Of a stretch of 15,990 bases of DNA, positions 1-7,508 are shown one piece after another (the stretch's first letter is position 1; every line of letters begins with the position of its first letter). The notes under the pieces are model-generated. The model was not told the origin of the DNA and did no database searches. It was given only the letters and a program-made list of their open reading frames with translations. The position numbers were made by a program, and so were the translations under genes. Source of the DNA: Bacillota bacterium (GTDB lineage Bacteria > Bacillota > Clostridia > Christensenellales > Aristaeellaceae); assembly GCA_023416655.1 (NCBI GenBank), contig JAEZHK010000124.1, positions 1 to 15,990 on the forward strand. Direction: 5' to 3'.

Positions 1-19
1 GCGCTGGGGAACCCAGCGC
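1..19 (-). terminator. Hairpin downstream of the first solute-binding protein gene
   Basis: Bases 1-8 (GCGCTGGG) and 12-19 (CCCAGCGC) form a perfect 8-bp GC-rich stem with a GAA loop, 18 bases past the stop codon of the minus-strand binding-protein gene. Placement and stem strength suit an intrinsic terminator. Any U-tract would lie to the left of the window, so termination cannot be confirmed. Confidence 0.5.
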
Positions 20-37
20 GGCCAGCTCGACTGGTTC

Positions 38-1270
38 TTACTTGCCGAACACCGCGTCGGCCTTGACCTGGATGGCCGAGAGAACTTCCTCGATGGGCGC
101 GCCGGAGTAGATAAACTTGGCCAGTTCGTCCAGCGCCACGTCGCGCAGCTCCGCGGGTGTGCTTTCGTAGTAGCGCAGCACCAGCTGGATGTGCTCCGCA
201 TCGTTGCCGAAGGAGACCATCTTGGCAATCGTCGGATCGGTGATCTCGGCGGCGCTGGAGGCCGGCATGCCGATGTCGTTGGCCATGACCTGCTGCGCGC
301 CGGCCATCACGAAGGCGCGAACGGCCTTCTTGGCGGCTTCGACGTCGGCGGTGGCCTTCGGGATGGCCAGCGGGGAGACTTCAAAGAACACGACGCTCTT
401 GGCGCCGGTGGCGGAGGGCACGGCCAGCGCGTCAAAGTCGGTGCCGGAGACCATGCCGTACTCGTTGACCAGCGCGGGCAGGTAGAGGGAGGGCTCCAGC
501 ACCATCGCGACCTCGTCCTTGGCGAAGGCCTTGGCGGTGTCGACGCCCTGGACGGGCGCGGCGAAGTAGCCCTTGTCGAACATGTCGCGCCAGGACTGCA
601 TGACGGCCACGATGCGCTCGTCGGTGTAGGGGATGGAGCCGTCGCAGACGCCCGTGTACAGGCCAACATCGTAGACTGCCAGCATCTGCTGGAACCAGAT
701 GAAGCCCGCCCAGGAGTCGTTCTTGAGGGCGATGGGGGTGATGCCGGCGGCCTTCAGCTTTTCGCAGTCCGCCAGGAACTCGTCGAAGGTGGCGGGCACG
801 GCGGCGATGCCGGCCTTCTCAAAGGCGCGCTTATTGTAGATGACGGTGTTGTTCAGGACGCCGTAGGGCGCGGCATAGGTCTTGCCCTCGTAGGAGAGCG
901 CCGCGGCCACGTCGGCCGACACGCCGGAGGGCACGTAGTAGTTCGCCCACTCGTCCGTCAGGTCCAACAGAAGGTCGTTCTTGATCAGCGTGTTGAGCTG
1001 ATCGCCGTTCCACCAGGTGAACATGCCCGGTGCGGAAGCGTCCTTGATGGACTGCTGAAGCGCCGTCTGGTAGGCCGCCACGTCCGGATAGGAGACGATC
1101 TCCACCTGAACGCCCGAATCGGCTTCCAGCGCCGCGGACAGGTTGTCCACGGTCGCGGGATCGGTGTTGGCCAGCTTGTCGTTCCAGAACTCGATCTTGC
1201 CCTCCGCGAACGCAGACACTGCGGACAGGAGCATCAGGCACACCAACAAGATTGAAACCAGCTTCTTCAT
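38..1270 (-). CDS. Extracellular solute-binding protein, family 1 (sugar ABC transporter type)
   Basis: A 410-residue periplasmic-binding-type protein expected to capture a sugar or oligosaccharide outside the cell for an ABC importer. The N-terminus is a classical signal peptide: KK at 2-3, a hydrophobic core at about 4-20, and a likely signal peptidase I site after AFA at residue 22. No lipobox cysteine follows; the only nearby Cys (11) is inside the hydrophobic core. The mature part begins GKIEFWND and has the SBP_bac_1 layout, with a tryptophan-rich FTWWNGDQLN stretch near residue 85 and YGVLNNTVIYNKRAF in the hinge region. The ATG at 1270 is preceded by GGAGGAAAGCTC, a strong ribosome binding site. 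The gene lies 89 bases after the URO-D-like gene on the same strand. No permease gene is adjacent inside the window. Substrate specificity cannot be read from the sequence. Confidence 0.9.
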   Translation of the reverse strand: MKKLVSILLVCLMLLSAVSAFAEGKIEFWNDKLANTDPATVDNLSAALEADSGVQVEIVSYPDVAAYQTALQQSIKDASAPGMFTWWNGDQLNTLIKNDLLLDLTDEWANYYVPSGVSADVAAALSYEGKTYAAPYGVLNNTVIYNKRAFEKAGIAAVPATFDEFLADCEKLKAAGITPIALKNDSWAGFIWFQQMLAVYDVGLYTGVCDGSIPYTDERIVAVMQSWRDMFDKGYFAAPVQGVDTAKAFAKDEVAMVLEPSLYLPALVNEYGMVSGTDFDALAVPSATGAKSVVFFEVSPLAIPKATADVEAAKKAVRAFVMAGAQQVMANDIGMPASSAAEITDPTIAKMVSFGNDAEHIQLVLRYYESTPAELRDVALDELAKFIYSGAPIEEVLSAIQVKADAVFGK

Positions 1271-1305
1271 GAGCTTTCCTCCCCAAGTCTTGAATCTATC
1301 CCCGA

Positions 1306-1329
1306 TCCGGCGAAGGCGCCTTCGCCGGA
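1306..1329. repeat. 24-bp perfect palindrome between the URO-D-like and binding-protein genes
   Basis: Bases 1306-1317 (TCCGGCGAAGGC) are followed immediately by their exact reverse complement (GCCTTCGCCGGA), with no loop. It occupies the 89-base gap between two minus-strand genes, 36 bases upstream of the binding-protein start. It could be an attenuator or processing hairpin that sets expression of the binding protein relative to the upstream gene, or part of an intergenic repeat. No U-tract follows on the minus strand, so it is not a standard terminator. Confidence 0.7.
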
Positions 1330-1342
1330 ATGACAGGCTAAT

Positions 1343-1360
1343 AATGTTGCGGAGTGGTAT
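1343..1360. repeat. Solo right end of the ATACCAAT repeat family
   Basis: The 18 bases AATGTTGCGGAGTGGTAT match the right end of the repeat copy at 12910-13067 (AATGTTGCGGATTGGTAT) at 17 positions. The last base is also the first base of the minus-strand stop codon (TTA at 1360-1362) of the URO-D-like gene, almost the same placement as in the 12910-13067 copy. No left arm or core is present nearby, so this is a remnant or a solo end. Confidence 0.6.
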
Positions 1361-2379
1361 TATTCGGCCGCCGCCTCGGCCATCGCCAGGATGTTGTCGG
1401 CGGTGACGCCCGGCATGATGGACTCATGGCTGGGCGAGACGACGAAGTTGGGGCCGAACAGGTCGCGCAGGCGGCGCACCTCGTCCCGCACCTGCTCAGG
1501 CGTTCCGAACGGCAAAAGGTGCTGCGTGTCCACGCCGCCGACGAACACGACCTGGCCGTTGTACTTTTTCGCAAGGCTCTCGGCGTCCATGTTGGCGGCC
1601 TTGGCCTGGATGGGGTGCAGCGCCTCCACGCCCGCGTCGATGAGCCGGGGGATCACCCGGTCGATGGATCCGCAGGAGTGGAGCAGCACCTTCATGCCGT
1701 GCCGGTGCGCCTGCCGGGTGAATTTGACGAAGGTGGGCATGACGAACCGGTCGAAGCACTCCGGCGAAATCAGAAGGTCGCGCTGGCTGCCGAAGTCGTT
1801 GCCGAAGAAGAACAGATCGATCTTTCCCGCGGCCTCGCTGAACAGCTTTTCATTGATGCGCAGGTAAAAATCCGCCACGCGCTCGGTGACCGCCTCCACC
1901 ACGCCGGGGTCCGTGTACATCTTGACGAAGTAGTTCTCCATCCCGAAAAAGTCGCACACGTTGTGGAAAAAGCAGCTCCACGAGCCGGACAGGACCGCCT
2001 GGTCCGCCTCGATGGTCTTTTCGATTTCCCGGATCGCCCCGGAAAAGTCCACATACCGCTCGTCCGGCCAGTCGAACGCCTCCACCTCCGCGATGTCCTC
2101 GCAGTCGGCGAACACGCCGTCCTGGTTCAGGCTTTGCCGGGGCTTTCCGCCCAGCACGTCGAACATGGGCCTGCCTTCCGGGTGCTTCCACATGCCGTGT
2201 TCCTCGGGCATCACCCAGCGGCAGGTGGAGCCGAGCTTCTTCCCCAGCTCAAAGTCGCTCGAAACGCCGAACGAGCCGTAGATGTAGTCCACGCTGGCCG
2301 GGTTGGGGTTGCCGTGCCAGAAACCGGAGTGGTCGCTTGCGTGGTTCATGATGTTTTGAAAGCGCGTCCGATTGGTCAT
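1360..2379 (-). CDS. URO-D superfamily protein, MtaA/CmuA-like corrinoid methyltransferase candidate
   Basis: A 339-residue cytosolic TIM-barrel protein of the uroporphyrinogen decarboxylase superfamily. It lacks the N-terminal arginine-rich RQAGRY-type substrate motif of true HemE. It keeps the His-x-Cys pair (LLHSCG, H234 and C236) that binds zinc in MtaA/MtbA/CmuA methyl-cobamide transferases. The third zinc ligand, normally a C-terminal Cys, is not obvious; the region reads VSPSHESIMPG. GGVDTQ near residue 281 is typical of this branch. The start is set at 2379 because ATG there follows GGAGGA with an 8-9 base spacer. The frame stays open further upstream to 2778, but through hairpin-rich intergenic DNA. 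The gene is flanked by sugar-type binding proteins. A role in methyl transfer or demethylation of an imported compound is inference; the superfamily assignment is firm. Confidence 0.88.
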   Translation of the reverse strand: MTNRTRFQNIMNHASDHSGFWHGNPNPASVDYIYGSFGVSSDFELGKKLGSTCRWVMPEEHGMWKHPEGRPMFDVLGGKPRQSLNQDGVFADCEDIAEVEAFDWPDERYVDFSGAIREIEKTIEADQAVLSGSWSCFFHNVCDFFGMENYFVKMYTDPGVVEAVTERVADFYLRINEKLFSEAAGKIDLFFFGNDFGSQRDLLISPECFDRFVMPTFVKFTRQAHRHGMKVLLHSCGSIDRVIPRLIDAGVEALHPIQAKAANMDAESLAKKYNGQVVFVGGVDTQHLLPFGTPEQVRDEVRRLRDLFGPNFVVSPSHESIMPGVTADNILAMAEAAAE

Positions 2380-2713
2380 TTGTTTTGTTCCTCCATACTT
2401 TTTCAAGGCAAAAGCGACGCTCGCCGCGCGCTTCGCGCCCGGAATTTTGGGATTTAAAGAAATGGGATCAGGATACGGCCCACGCATGAATTTCAGGGGC
2501 ATGAACTCTGGGAGGTTTGGAGGGCCGCGGCCCTCCATGTTCCATCGAGCCGGCGGCCTGTACGGCGGCGCGGGCGGCATTTCGCTTGCGAAATGCTCAC
2601 CCGACCCGGCGCCGCCCGAAAAATTCCACAGAATTTTTAGGCGCCGTCTCTCGTTCCCCTCGCAAACGCATGAAAAATGTGTCCGACCATTTTTAATGCG
2701 TTTGCCCTGTGGA
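2380..2713. other. Multi-hairpin intergenic region between second binding protein and URO-D-like gene
   Basis: No gene is supported here, although the frame of the downstream gene has no stop. It holds an 18-bp palindrome at 2519-2536 (GGAGGGCC-GC-GGCCCTCC), a 9-bp stem with TT loop at 2577-2596, an 8-bp A/T stem at 2619-2638 framed by GGCGCC at 2609-2614 and 2640-2645, and a long hairpin at 2662-2705. Four hairpins in under 200 bases suggest a structured leader of the URO-D-like gene, a processing region, or an intergenic repeat. No convincing promoter was seen. Confidence 0.55.
2662..2705 (-). terminator. Long hairpin 8 bases after the second binding-protein gene
   Basis: Bases 2662-2679 and 2688-2705 are complementary over 18 positions with a single mismatch and enclose an 8-base loop. 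The hairpin begins 8 bases beyond the minus-strand stop at 2714-2716. No clear U-tract follows on the minus strand, so it may stabilise the 3' end or attenuate transcription rather than fully terminate it. Confidence 0.55.
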
Positions 2714-4006
2714 TCAGGAAGAGTAGTATTTCTGGTTGAACAGGTTTTGGGAATCCGTGAGCGCCTTTTCCAGGTCAATCGTGGGGGTCAGGCAGTATTC
2801 CGTGGACGCCGCGGCCAGCGCCTCCAGCGCGCTCTGGTAGTAGATGAACTTGTCCATCGGGCGGCCGTACCCGATCAGGTCCTCGATGAACTGCGGCGCG
2901 AAGCCCGAGCTTGCGAAGCTCGCGTCCTCCAGCGCGTCCACCCGCGTGGGCAGCGTGCCCTCCAGTTGGGCGTGCTCGATCTGCACCTCGCGGCTTTCGA
3001 ACCATTCGATGAAAGACCAGGCCAGATCCGGCTGTCGGGCATTGCTGGGGATGCCCCAGGCCCAGCCGTTGGAGAAGTTTTTGGAGAAGCCGTCCACGCC
3101 GGGCATCGGCGAGAAGCCGTACGCCTCCACGCTCTCGTAGTTGAACTCGTTGCGGGAGTAGGCGAAGGAGCCATCGAAGATCATGGCCAGCTTGCCGTTG
3201 TAGAACATCTCCTGCACGTCCAGCCCGTCGACGGTCGTCAGGCAGATTTTGGGCGAGATGCCGTACCGGTTGACGCAATCCGACATGAACCTTACGCCCG
3301 AAGCCACGCCTTCGTTCGCCCACGTCGCCCGGCCCTCCTTGCCGGCAAGGCTGCCGCCGTTGGCCCAGGCGAGCATGGACAGCGTGCCCTCGACCGCCCC
3401 GTAATGCGTCCCGCCCCAGAAGCCCAGGCCGTAGATGCCCTCGTGCTCGGCCATCGCCTTCTCAGCGGTCTCCACGAGTTCCGAAAGCGTCCTGGGCGGC
3501 TGGGTAACGTACTTCTTGTTGTACCACAGCCCCCGCGTATGCACCGACTGCAGCATCAGGTAGAGCTTGCCGTCAAAATCCGAAGTCCCCGCCTGCAAGA
3601 CCAGCGGAAGGAATTCTTCCTTTTTAAAGCGCCGGTCAAACCAGCTATTGAGCGGCATCAGCGCACCGCCGTTGACCAGGTAGTCCACCTTTTGGGACGA
3701 AACCGCACACAGGTCGCCCAGCGGCTCTCCGCTCTGGCTGGCGACCAGGAGGCGCTCGTCCAACTGGTCCCAAGGCACCGTCTTGATGTCGATTTTTACG
3801 CCCGTCTGCTCGGTGAACTTCTGGTACATTTCGAAGGCCCGCGCGTCGTAGGGCTTTTTCCCGCCCGCGTCGATGAAGTGCACGATTTCGAGCACCTTTG
3901 CGGTATCGGCGTCCACGCCCGCGCTCTTCGGCGCTTCGTCCATCGGGGAACAACCGCCGAGCAATATCGCCGCGGTCAAAAAAAGCGCCACAAGCCGCCA
4001 GCGCAT
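2714..4006 (-). CDS. Extracellular solute-binding lipoprotein, family 1 (sugar ABC transporter type)
   Basis: A 430-residue lipoprotein expected to bind a carbohydrate at the cell surface. The N-terminus MRWRLVALFLTAAILLGGC has a lipobox ending in Cys19, where lipid attachment and cleavage are expected. A polar linker follows, then an SBP_bac_1 fold with IVHFIDAGGKK as the first strand, an EQTGVKIDIKTVPWDQLDER segment and a GLWYNKKYV hinge motif. The ATG at 4006 is preceded by GGGGAGGAA. A good sigma-70-type promoter sits 33 bases upstream, divergent from the two-component genes. No permease gene adjoins it, so either the importer is encoded elsewhere or the protein serves the neighbouring sensor kinase. 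It differs clearly from the other binding protein at 38-1270 (lipoprotein against secreted form), so the pair is not a recent duplication. Confidence 0.9.
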   Translation of the reverse strand: MRWRLVALFLTAAILLGGCSPMDEAPKSAGVDADTAKVLEIVHFIDAGGKKPYDARAFEMYQKFTEQTGVKIDIKTVPWDQLDERLLVASQSGEPLGDLCAVSSQKVDYLVNGGALMPLNSWFDRRFKKEEFLPLVLQAGTSDFDGKLYLMLQSVHTRGLWYNKKYVTQPPRTLSELVETAEKAMAEHEGIYGLGFWGGTHYGAVEGTLSMLAWANGGSLAGKEGRATWANEGVASGVRFMSDCVNRYGISPKICLTTVDGLDVQEMFYNGKLAMIFDGSFAYSRNEFNYESVEAYGFSPMPGVDGFSKNFSNGWAWGIPSNARQPDLAWSFIEWFESREVQIEHAQLEGTLPTRVDALEDASFASSGFAPQFIEDLIGYGRPMDKFIYYQSALEALAAASTEYCLTPTIDLEKALTDSQNLFNQKYYSS

Positions 4007-4038
4007 CGCCCATTTCCTCCCCTCAAGCAGGTGTTTTC

Positions 4039-4067
4039 ATTATAGAGGGGTAGAAGGCGGATGTAAA
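4039..4067 (-). promoter_or_regulatory. Sigma-70-type promoter of the second binding-protein gene
   Basis: On the minus strand TTTACA (4067-4062) and a perfect TATAAT (4044-4039) are separated by exactly 17 bases. The -10 lies 33 bases before the ATG at 4006, leaving a short leader that contains the GGGGAGGAA ribosome binding site. Confidence 0.75.
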
Positions 4068-4181
4068 TGGAAACCTCGGCCCGGCGCGTCGAATAATTCT
4101 CGGACCTGTGCGGCGCGCTTTGTATTTTTCAACGATTGCGTTCAATCTGCAATACACTTGGCGGAAATGCCAGAATCATCA

Positions 4182-4211
4182 TTGATCATTCCGGCAGATT
4201 TATGGTATACT
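4182..4211 (+). promoter_or_regulatory. Probable promoter of the two-component operon, with an overlapping inverted repeat
   Basis: TTGATC (4182-4187) and TATACT (4206-4211) are 18 bases apart, and the -10 has an extended TGg in front. The -35 lies inside an imperfect inverted repeat at 4173-4191 (GAATCATC, ATT, GATCATTC; one mismatch), which could be an operator. The transcript would start about 35-40 bases before the kinase start codon. Confidence 0.55.
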
Positions 4212-4254
4212 TCCCTGGGTTCCTCGATCATTTGAAAAGCAAGCTGGTGAACCT

Positions 4255-6045
4255 GTGCGGCAGGCAAAGGTCTCGATGGCGACCATCCTGATGAGCGGCA
4301 CGGCGCTGATCCTGATGCTGATTCTGCTGCTCGTCGGCGCTTTTACGTACCATTCGACGCGTCTCAGCATCCAGCGCCGCTTCATCGAGCAGTATTCGCA
4401 GGTGTTCAACCAGCTCGACGGGCAGCTCACGGCCTCCGTCAAGCGCCTCGCGCGAACGGCCGCCGCGCTCAACGCCAATACGGAGCTGATCGGCGCCGCG
4501 AACCTGGCGCGCGCCGGGGAAAGCCCGGCCATCCGGGCGCAGAACGAGAACATCGTCCGGTCGATTTTGAAGACCGCCGTGGGCTATCAGCCCTACATTG
4601 ACAACGCGGGCATCTACCTGAAGGACCTGGCGATCATGATGTTCGCGGGGGATTCGACCGAGTACATGACCCGCATTCCGTCGGAGGCGTGGTTTCAGTC
4701 CATCCTGAACGGTGAAGCGCGCGAGGTGCTCTCCCCCGGCTATCAAATGCGCAAATACCAGTTTATCAGCATCAACAAGCCCTACTATCGCCCCTTCTTC
4801 CTGTATGCGCGCTCGTTCAATGATTCGCTGGTGTCGAGCAACAAGGGCGTGCTTCTGATCTCCCTCGAGCAGGCGTACCTGAGCGACCTGCTGGGCGAGG
4901 CGACCGGCGGCGACGGCTCGATCGTGGCGCTACTGGACCGGGACGGCGGGATCATCTTCTCCAAGGGAAGCGCGGATGACGCGGCGCTCGAGGGCGCGGT
5001 GCACGGCGCGCGCGGGCTCGATACCGGGGACATCCTGTCTGTCGGCGCGCACAGCCGCTTCCTGATCCGCCAGGAGAACGAGTCCCTGGGCTGGAACCTG
5101 GTCGCTTTGATCCCCGAGGACGTGATGTACCAGGAGATGACCCTGCTCCAGACGCGCATCTTTACCGCCACCCTCTGCGCGCTGGGCCTGGGCCTTGTCA
5201 TGATCCTCCTCATCAGCCGCACGATCACGCGGCCCTTCCGCACGCTGATGCAGTCCATGGCGCGCGCCGGCGAAGGGGACTTGCGCCTGAGCGCGGTCAA
5301 ATCGCCCATCCGCGAGATCGACGAACTGGCGGCGCAGTACAATTCGATGCTGGAGCGCATCGCGTCCCTGATCGCGCGGGTCAGGTCCGGCGAGGAGGAG
5401 CGGCGCGCTTCGGAACTGGCGGCGCTTCGCTCGCAGATCAATCCGCACTTCACGTACAACACCCTCGATTCCATCCGCTGGATGGCCATGATGCAGAACG
5501 CGCCGCGGGTCGCCGAGATGATCACGTCGCTGGTCAGGCTTCTCAAGCTGACCACAGGGCGCAAGGGCGAATTCGTCCGCGTGGCGGAGGAATTCGAGCA
5601 GGTCGCCCGGTATACGGAGATCATCCGCTTCCGCTACAACTGCCGCATCGACGTGTCCTTTGAAATCGAGCCCGGGGTGGAAAACGCGAGGACGCTGGGC
5701 TTTCTCCTGCAGCCGATCGTGGAGAACAGCTTTGTGCACGGGTTTGAGAATTTTGAGCGCCCCGGCGCGATCGGCGTGTCGGCGCGCGCCGAAGGCGCGA
5801 CGCTGGTCTTCACCGTTCAGGACAACGGGCGCGGCATGTCGCTCCCCGAGGGCGCGCTGCCGCCAACATCCGAAAGGGACGGCGAGCACCTGCACTCAGG
5901 CATCGGCATTTCCAACGTGAACAGCCGGGTGAAGTCCTGGTTTGGCGAGGGCTACGGCATCGCCTTCAAGTCCTCTTTGGACGCGGGCACGACCGTTACG
6001 CTGACCCAACCGCTCGTCATCGAGCAAAGCGAGGAGAAGCCATGA
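4255..6045 (+). CDS. YesM-type sensor histidine kinase
   Basis: A membrane histidine kinase of 596 residues. A first transmembrane helix lies at about 8-30, an extracellular sensor region at about 31-298, a second helix at about 301-323, and a HAMP region at about 324-378. The His_kinase motif QINPHFTYNTL puts the phosphoacceptor at His398. The ATPase domain shows PIVENSFVHG (N-box, Asn about 491), DNGRGM and GIGISNV. The usual PHFLYNTL is PHFTYNTL here. The start is uncertain: GTG at 4255 adds the basic RQAK before the membrane helix but has no good ribosome binding site; ATG at 4276 follows AAAGG at 5 bases. The stop overlaps the regulator start as ATGA, so the two are translationally coupled. 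By family precedent it senses an extracellular carbohydrate, perhaps through the divergently encoded binding protein. Confidence 0.93.
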   Translation: MRQAKVSMATILMSGTALILMLILLLVGAFTYHSTRLSIQRRFIEQYSQVFNQLDGQLTASVKRLARTAAALNANTELIGAANLARAGESPAIRAQNENIVRSILKTAVGYQPYIDNAGIYLKDLAIMMFAGDSTEYMTRIPSEAWFQSILNGEAREVLSPGYQMRKYQFISINKPYYRPFFLYARSFNDSLVSSNKGVLLISLEQAYLSDLLGEATGGDGSIVALLDRDGGIIFSKGSADDAALEGAVHGARGLDTGDILSVGAHSRFLIRQENESLGWNLVALIPEDVMYQEMTLLQTRIFTATLCALGLGLVMILLISRTITRPFRTLMQSMARAGEGDLRLSAVKSPIREIDELAAQYNSMLERIASLIARVRSGEEERRASELAALRSQINPHFTYNTLDSIRWMAMMQNAPRVAEMITSLVRLLKLTTGRKGEFVRVAEEFEQVARYTEIIRFRYNCRIDVSFEIEPGVENARTLGFLLQPIVENSFVHGFENFERPGAIGVSARAEGATLVFTVQDNGRGMSLPEGALPPTSERDGEHLHSGIGISNVNSRVKSWFGEGYGIAFKSSLDAGTTVTLTQPLVIEQSEEKP

Positions 6046-7508
6046 TCCCCGTCATGATCGTCGAAGACGAATTCCTTGTGCGCGTGGGGCTAAGGTCCAT
6101 GATCGATTGGGAAAAGCACGGCTTCCGCGTGGTGGCGGACGCGCCCAGCGGCGAAAAGGGGCTGGCCCTGTTTTTACAGCACCGACCCTACCTGATCCTT
6201 ACCGACATCCGAATGTCGCCGATGGACGGCCTCGAGATGATGCGGCGCATCCGCGAAATTGATCCGGACGTAAAGTTCATCATCATCTCGGCGTTCAGCG
6301 AATTTGAATACGCGCAGCGGGCCATCGGCTACGGCGTGGAATTGTACCTGAACAAGTCCTGCTTCACCGCGGAAGACCTTGCCCCGGTGCTTGACCGCAT
6401 CGCAAGGCAATACCTCCGAAGCGCCCCGGCCGACCGGCCTACGGAGGGATCCCGCGAGGCGCTGCCGGAACTCGATGACCCGGCGGCTGTGCGCAAATGG
6501 TTTGAGGGCCTCGGCATCGCGGGCGCGCCGAAATTGGTCGTGGCCTGTAGGCCGGACCGCGGCGCAATAAACCCCATCGCCCCATCCCTCTTGGCCACGC
6601 TCGCCCGAGAGGTGATGGACAAGGAGCCGTTTTTCTCACGCATCTTCGTCCGGGACATGTTCGTCGTGATGCTGCTGGCGCGCGCCGAGCCGGAACGGAT
6701 CGAGGCGGCGGTCAAGCACCTCGGCGACACCGCCATGGAGTACTGCTCCGCGCCGGTCTACGCGGGCGTCTCCGCGCGCTTTATCCTGCCGGACTACCTG
6801 GCCCAGGCGGTCAGCGACGCGCGCAAGGCCTGCAACGGCTTCCTGTTTGACAAGTCCGTCCGGCTGCGCGCGTACCAGCGCGAAGCGCCCGATTCGGAGC
6901 TGGACAAGCGCATAAGGCTGATGTGCGACGAGCTGCAGGCCTGCGTCTACGCGGGCGACCATAAGGGCGTGGACGAGCTGGTGCACAGGGCCGTTTTGTC
7001 CGCGCAAAACTACCGCTCGCTGGAGCGGATCATGTTCCTGATCATCATGAGCCTGGAGAAGTTCGACCACGCGATTCTGGTCAGCGCCGCGTTTGAGGAT
7101 GCCATGTGCGACGACCTTCATCAGATCGCCCGCACGCTGTCCCAGTGGGCGCAGGCGCTCTGCGCCCGGAAAAGCGGCCAGCCCGAGCGCGACTGCGTGG
7201 ATGAAATCCTCGAATACGTCTCAAACCACCTGCAGGAGGAAATCTCGCTGGGCCGCCTCGCCGAGCGACATCATTTCTCGCCCAACTACCTGGGCCAGCT
7301 CTTCTTCCAGAAGACCGGCGTCTACCTGAACGCCTATGTGACGAACCTTCGGATCAACAAAGCCAGCGAACTGCTGCTCAAGACCGACCTTTCCATCGGC
7401 GAAATCGGCCACCTGGTGGGCATCGACGACCCGCATTACTTCTCCAAGCTCTTCAAAAACCGGATGGGCGTCAGCCCCAACAAATATAAGGGGACGTGGA
7501 ACGAATGA
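6042..7508 (+). CDS. YesN-type response regulator with AraC DNA-binding domain
   Basis: A 488-residue response regulator. The N-terminal receiver domain (1-120) has the acidic pocket E8-D9, the phosphoacceptor D55 in LILTDIRM, Ser83 in IISAFSE as the switch residue, and K105 in LYLNKS. A less conserved middle of about 250 residues follows. An AraC-type double helix-turn-helix fills about 385-488, with FSPNYLGQLFFQKTG and a second helix pair ending DDPHYFSKLFKNRMGVSPNKYK. The ATG at 6042 overlaps the kinase stop, and its own stop overlaps the next gene's ATG, so the three genes form one unit. Likely targets are its own operon and the divergent binding-protein promoter at 4039-4067; this is inference from YesM/YesN family context. 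Confidence 0.94.
   Translation: MIPVMIVEDEFLVRVGLRSMIDWEKHGFRVVADAPSGEKGLALFLQHRPYLILTDIRMSPMDGLEMMRRIREIDPDVKFIIISAFSEFEYAQRAIGYGVELYLNKSCFTAEDLAPVLDRIARQYLRSAPADRPTEGSREALPELDDPAAVRKWFEGLGIAGAPKLVVACRPDRGAINPIAPSLLATLAREVMDKEPFFSRIFVRDMFVVMLLARAEPERIEAAVKHLGDTAMEYCSAPVYAGVSARFILPDYLAQAVSDARKACNGFLFDKSVRLRAYQREAPDSELDKRIRLMCDELQACVYAGDHKGVDELVHRAVLSAQNYRSLERIMFLIIMSLEKFDHAILVSAAFEDAMCDDLHQIARTLSQWAQALCARKSGQPERDCVDEILEYVSNHLQEEISLGRLAERHHFSPNYLGQLFFQKTGVYLNAYVTNLRINKASELLLKTDLSIGEIGHLVGIDDPHYFSKLFKNRMGVSPNKYKGTWNE

Noticed and set aside
191..1255. A long plus-strand open frame antisense to the first binding protein
   Set aside because: Antisense shadow in GC-rich DNA, with low-complexity His/Gly/Val/Asp content and no ribosome binding site.
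1360..2379. Assignment as HemE (haem biosynthesis uroporphyrinogen decarboxylase)
   Set aside because: The arginine-rich N-terminal substrate motif is absent and the MtaA/CmuA-type His-x-Cys pair is present; the same holds for the protein at 7505-8572.
2380..2778. N-terminal extension of the URO-D-like protein to 2778
   Set aside because: The frame is open but passes through four hairpins and into the preceding gene; the ATG at 2379 has a good ribosome binding site and matches where the family fold begins.
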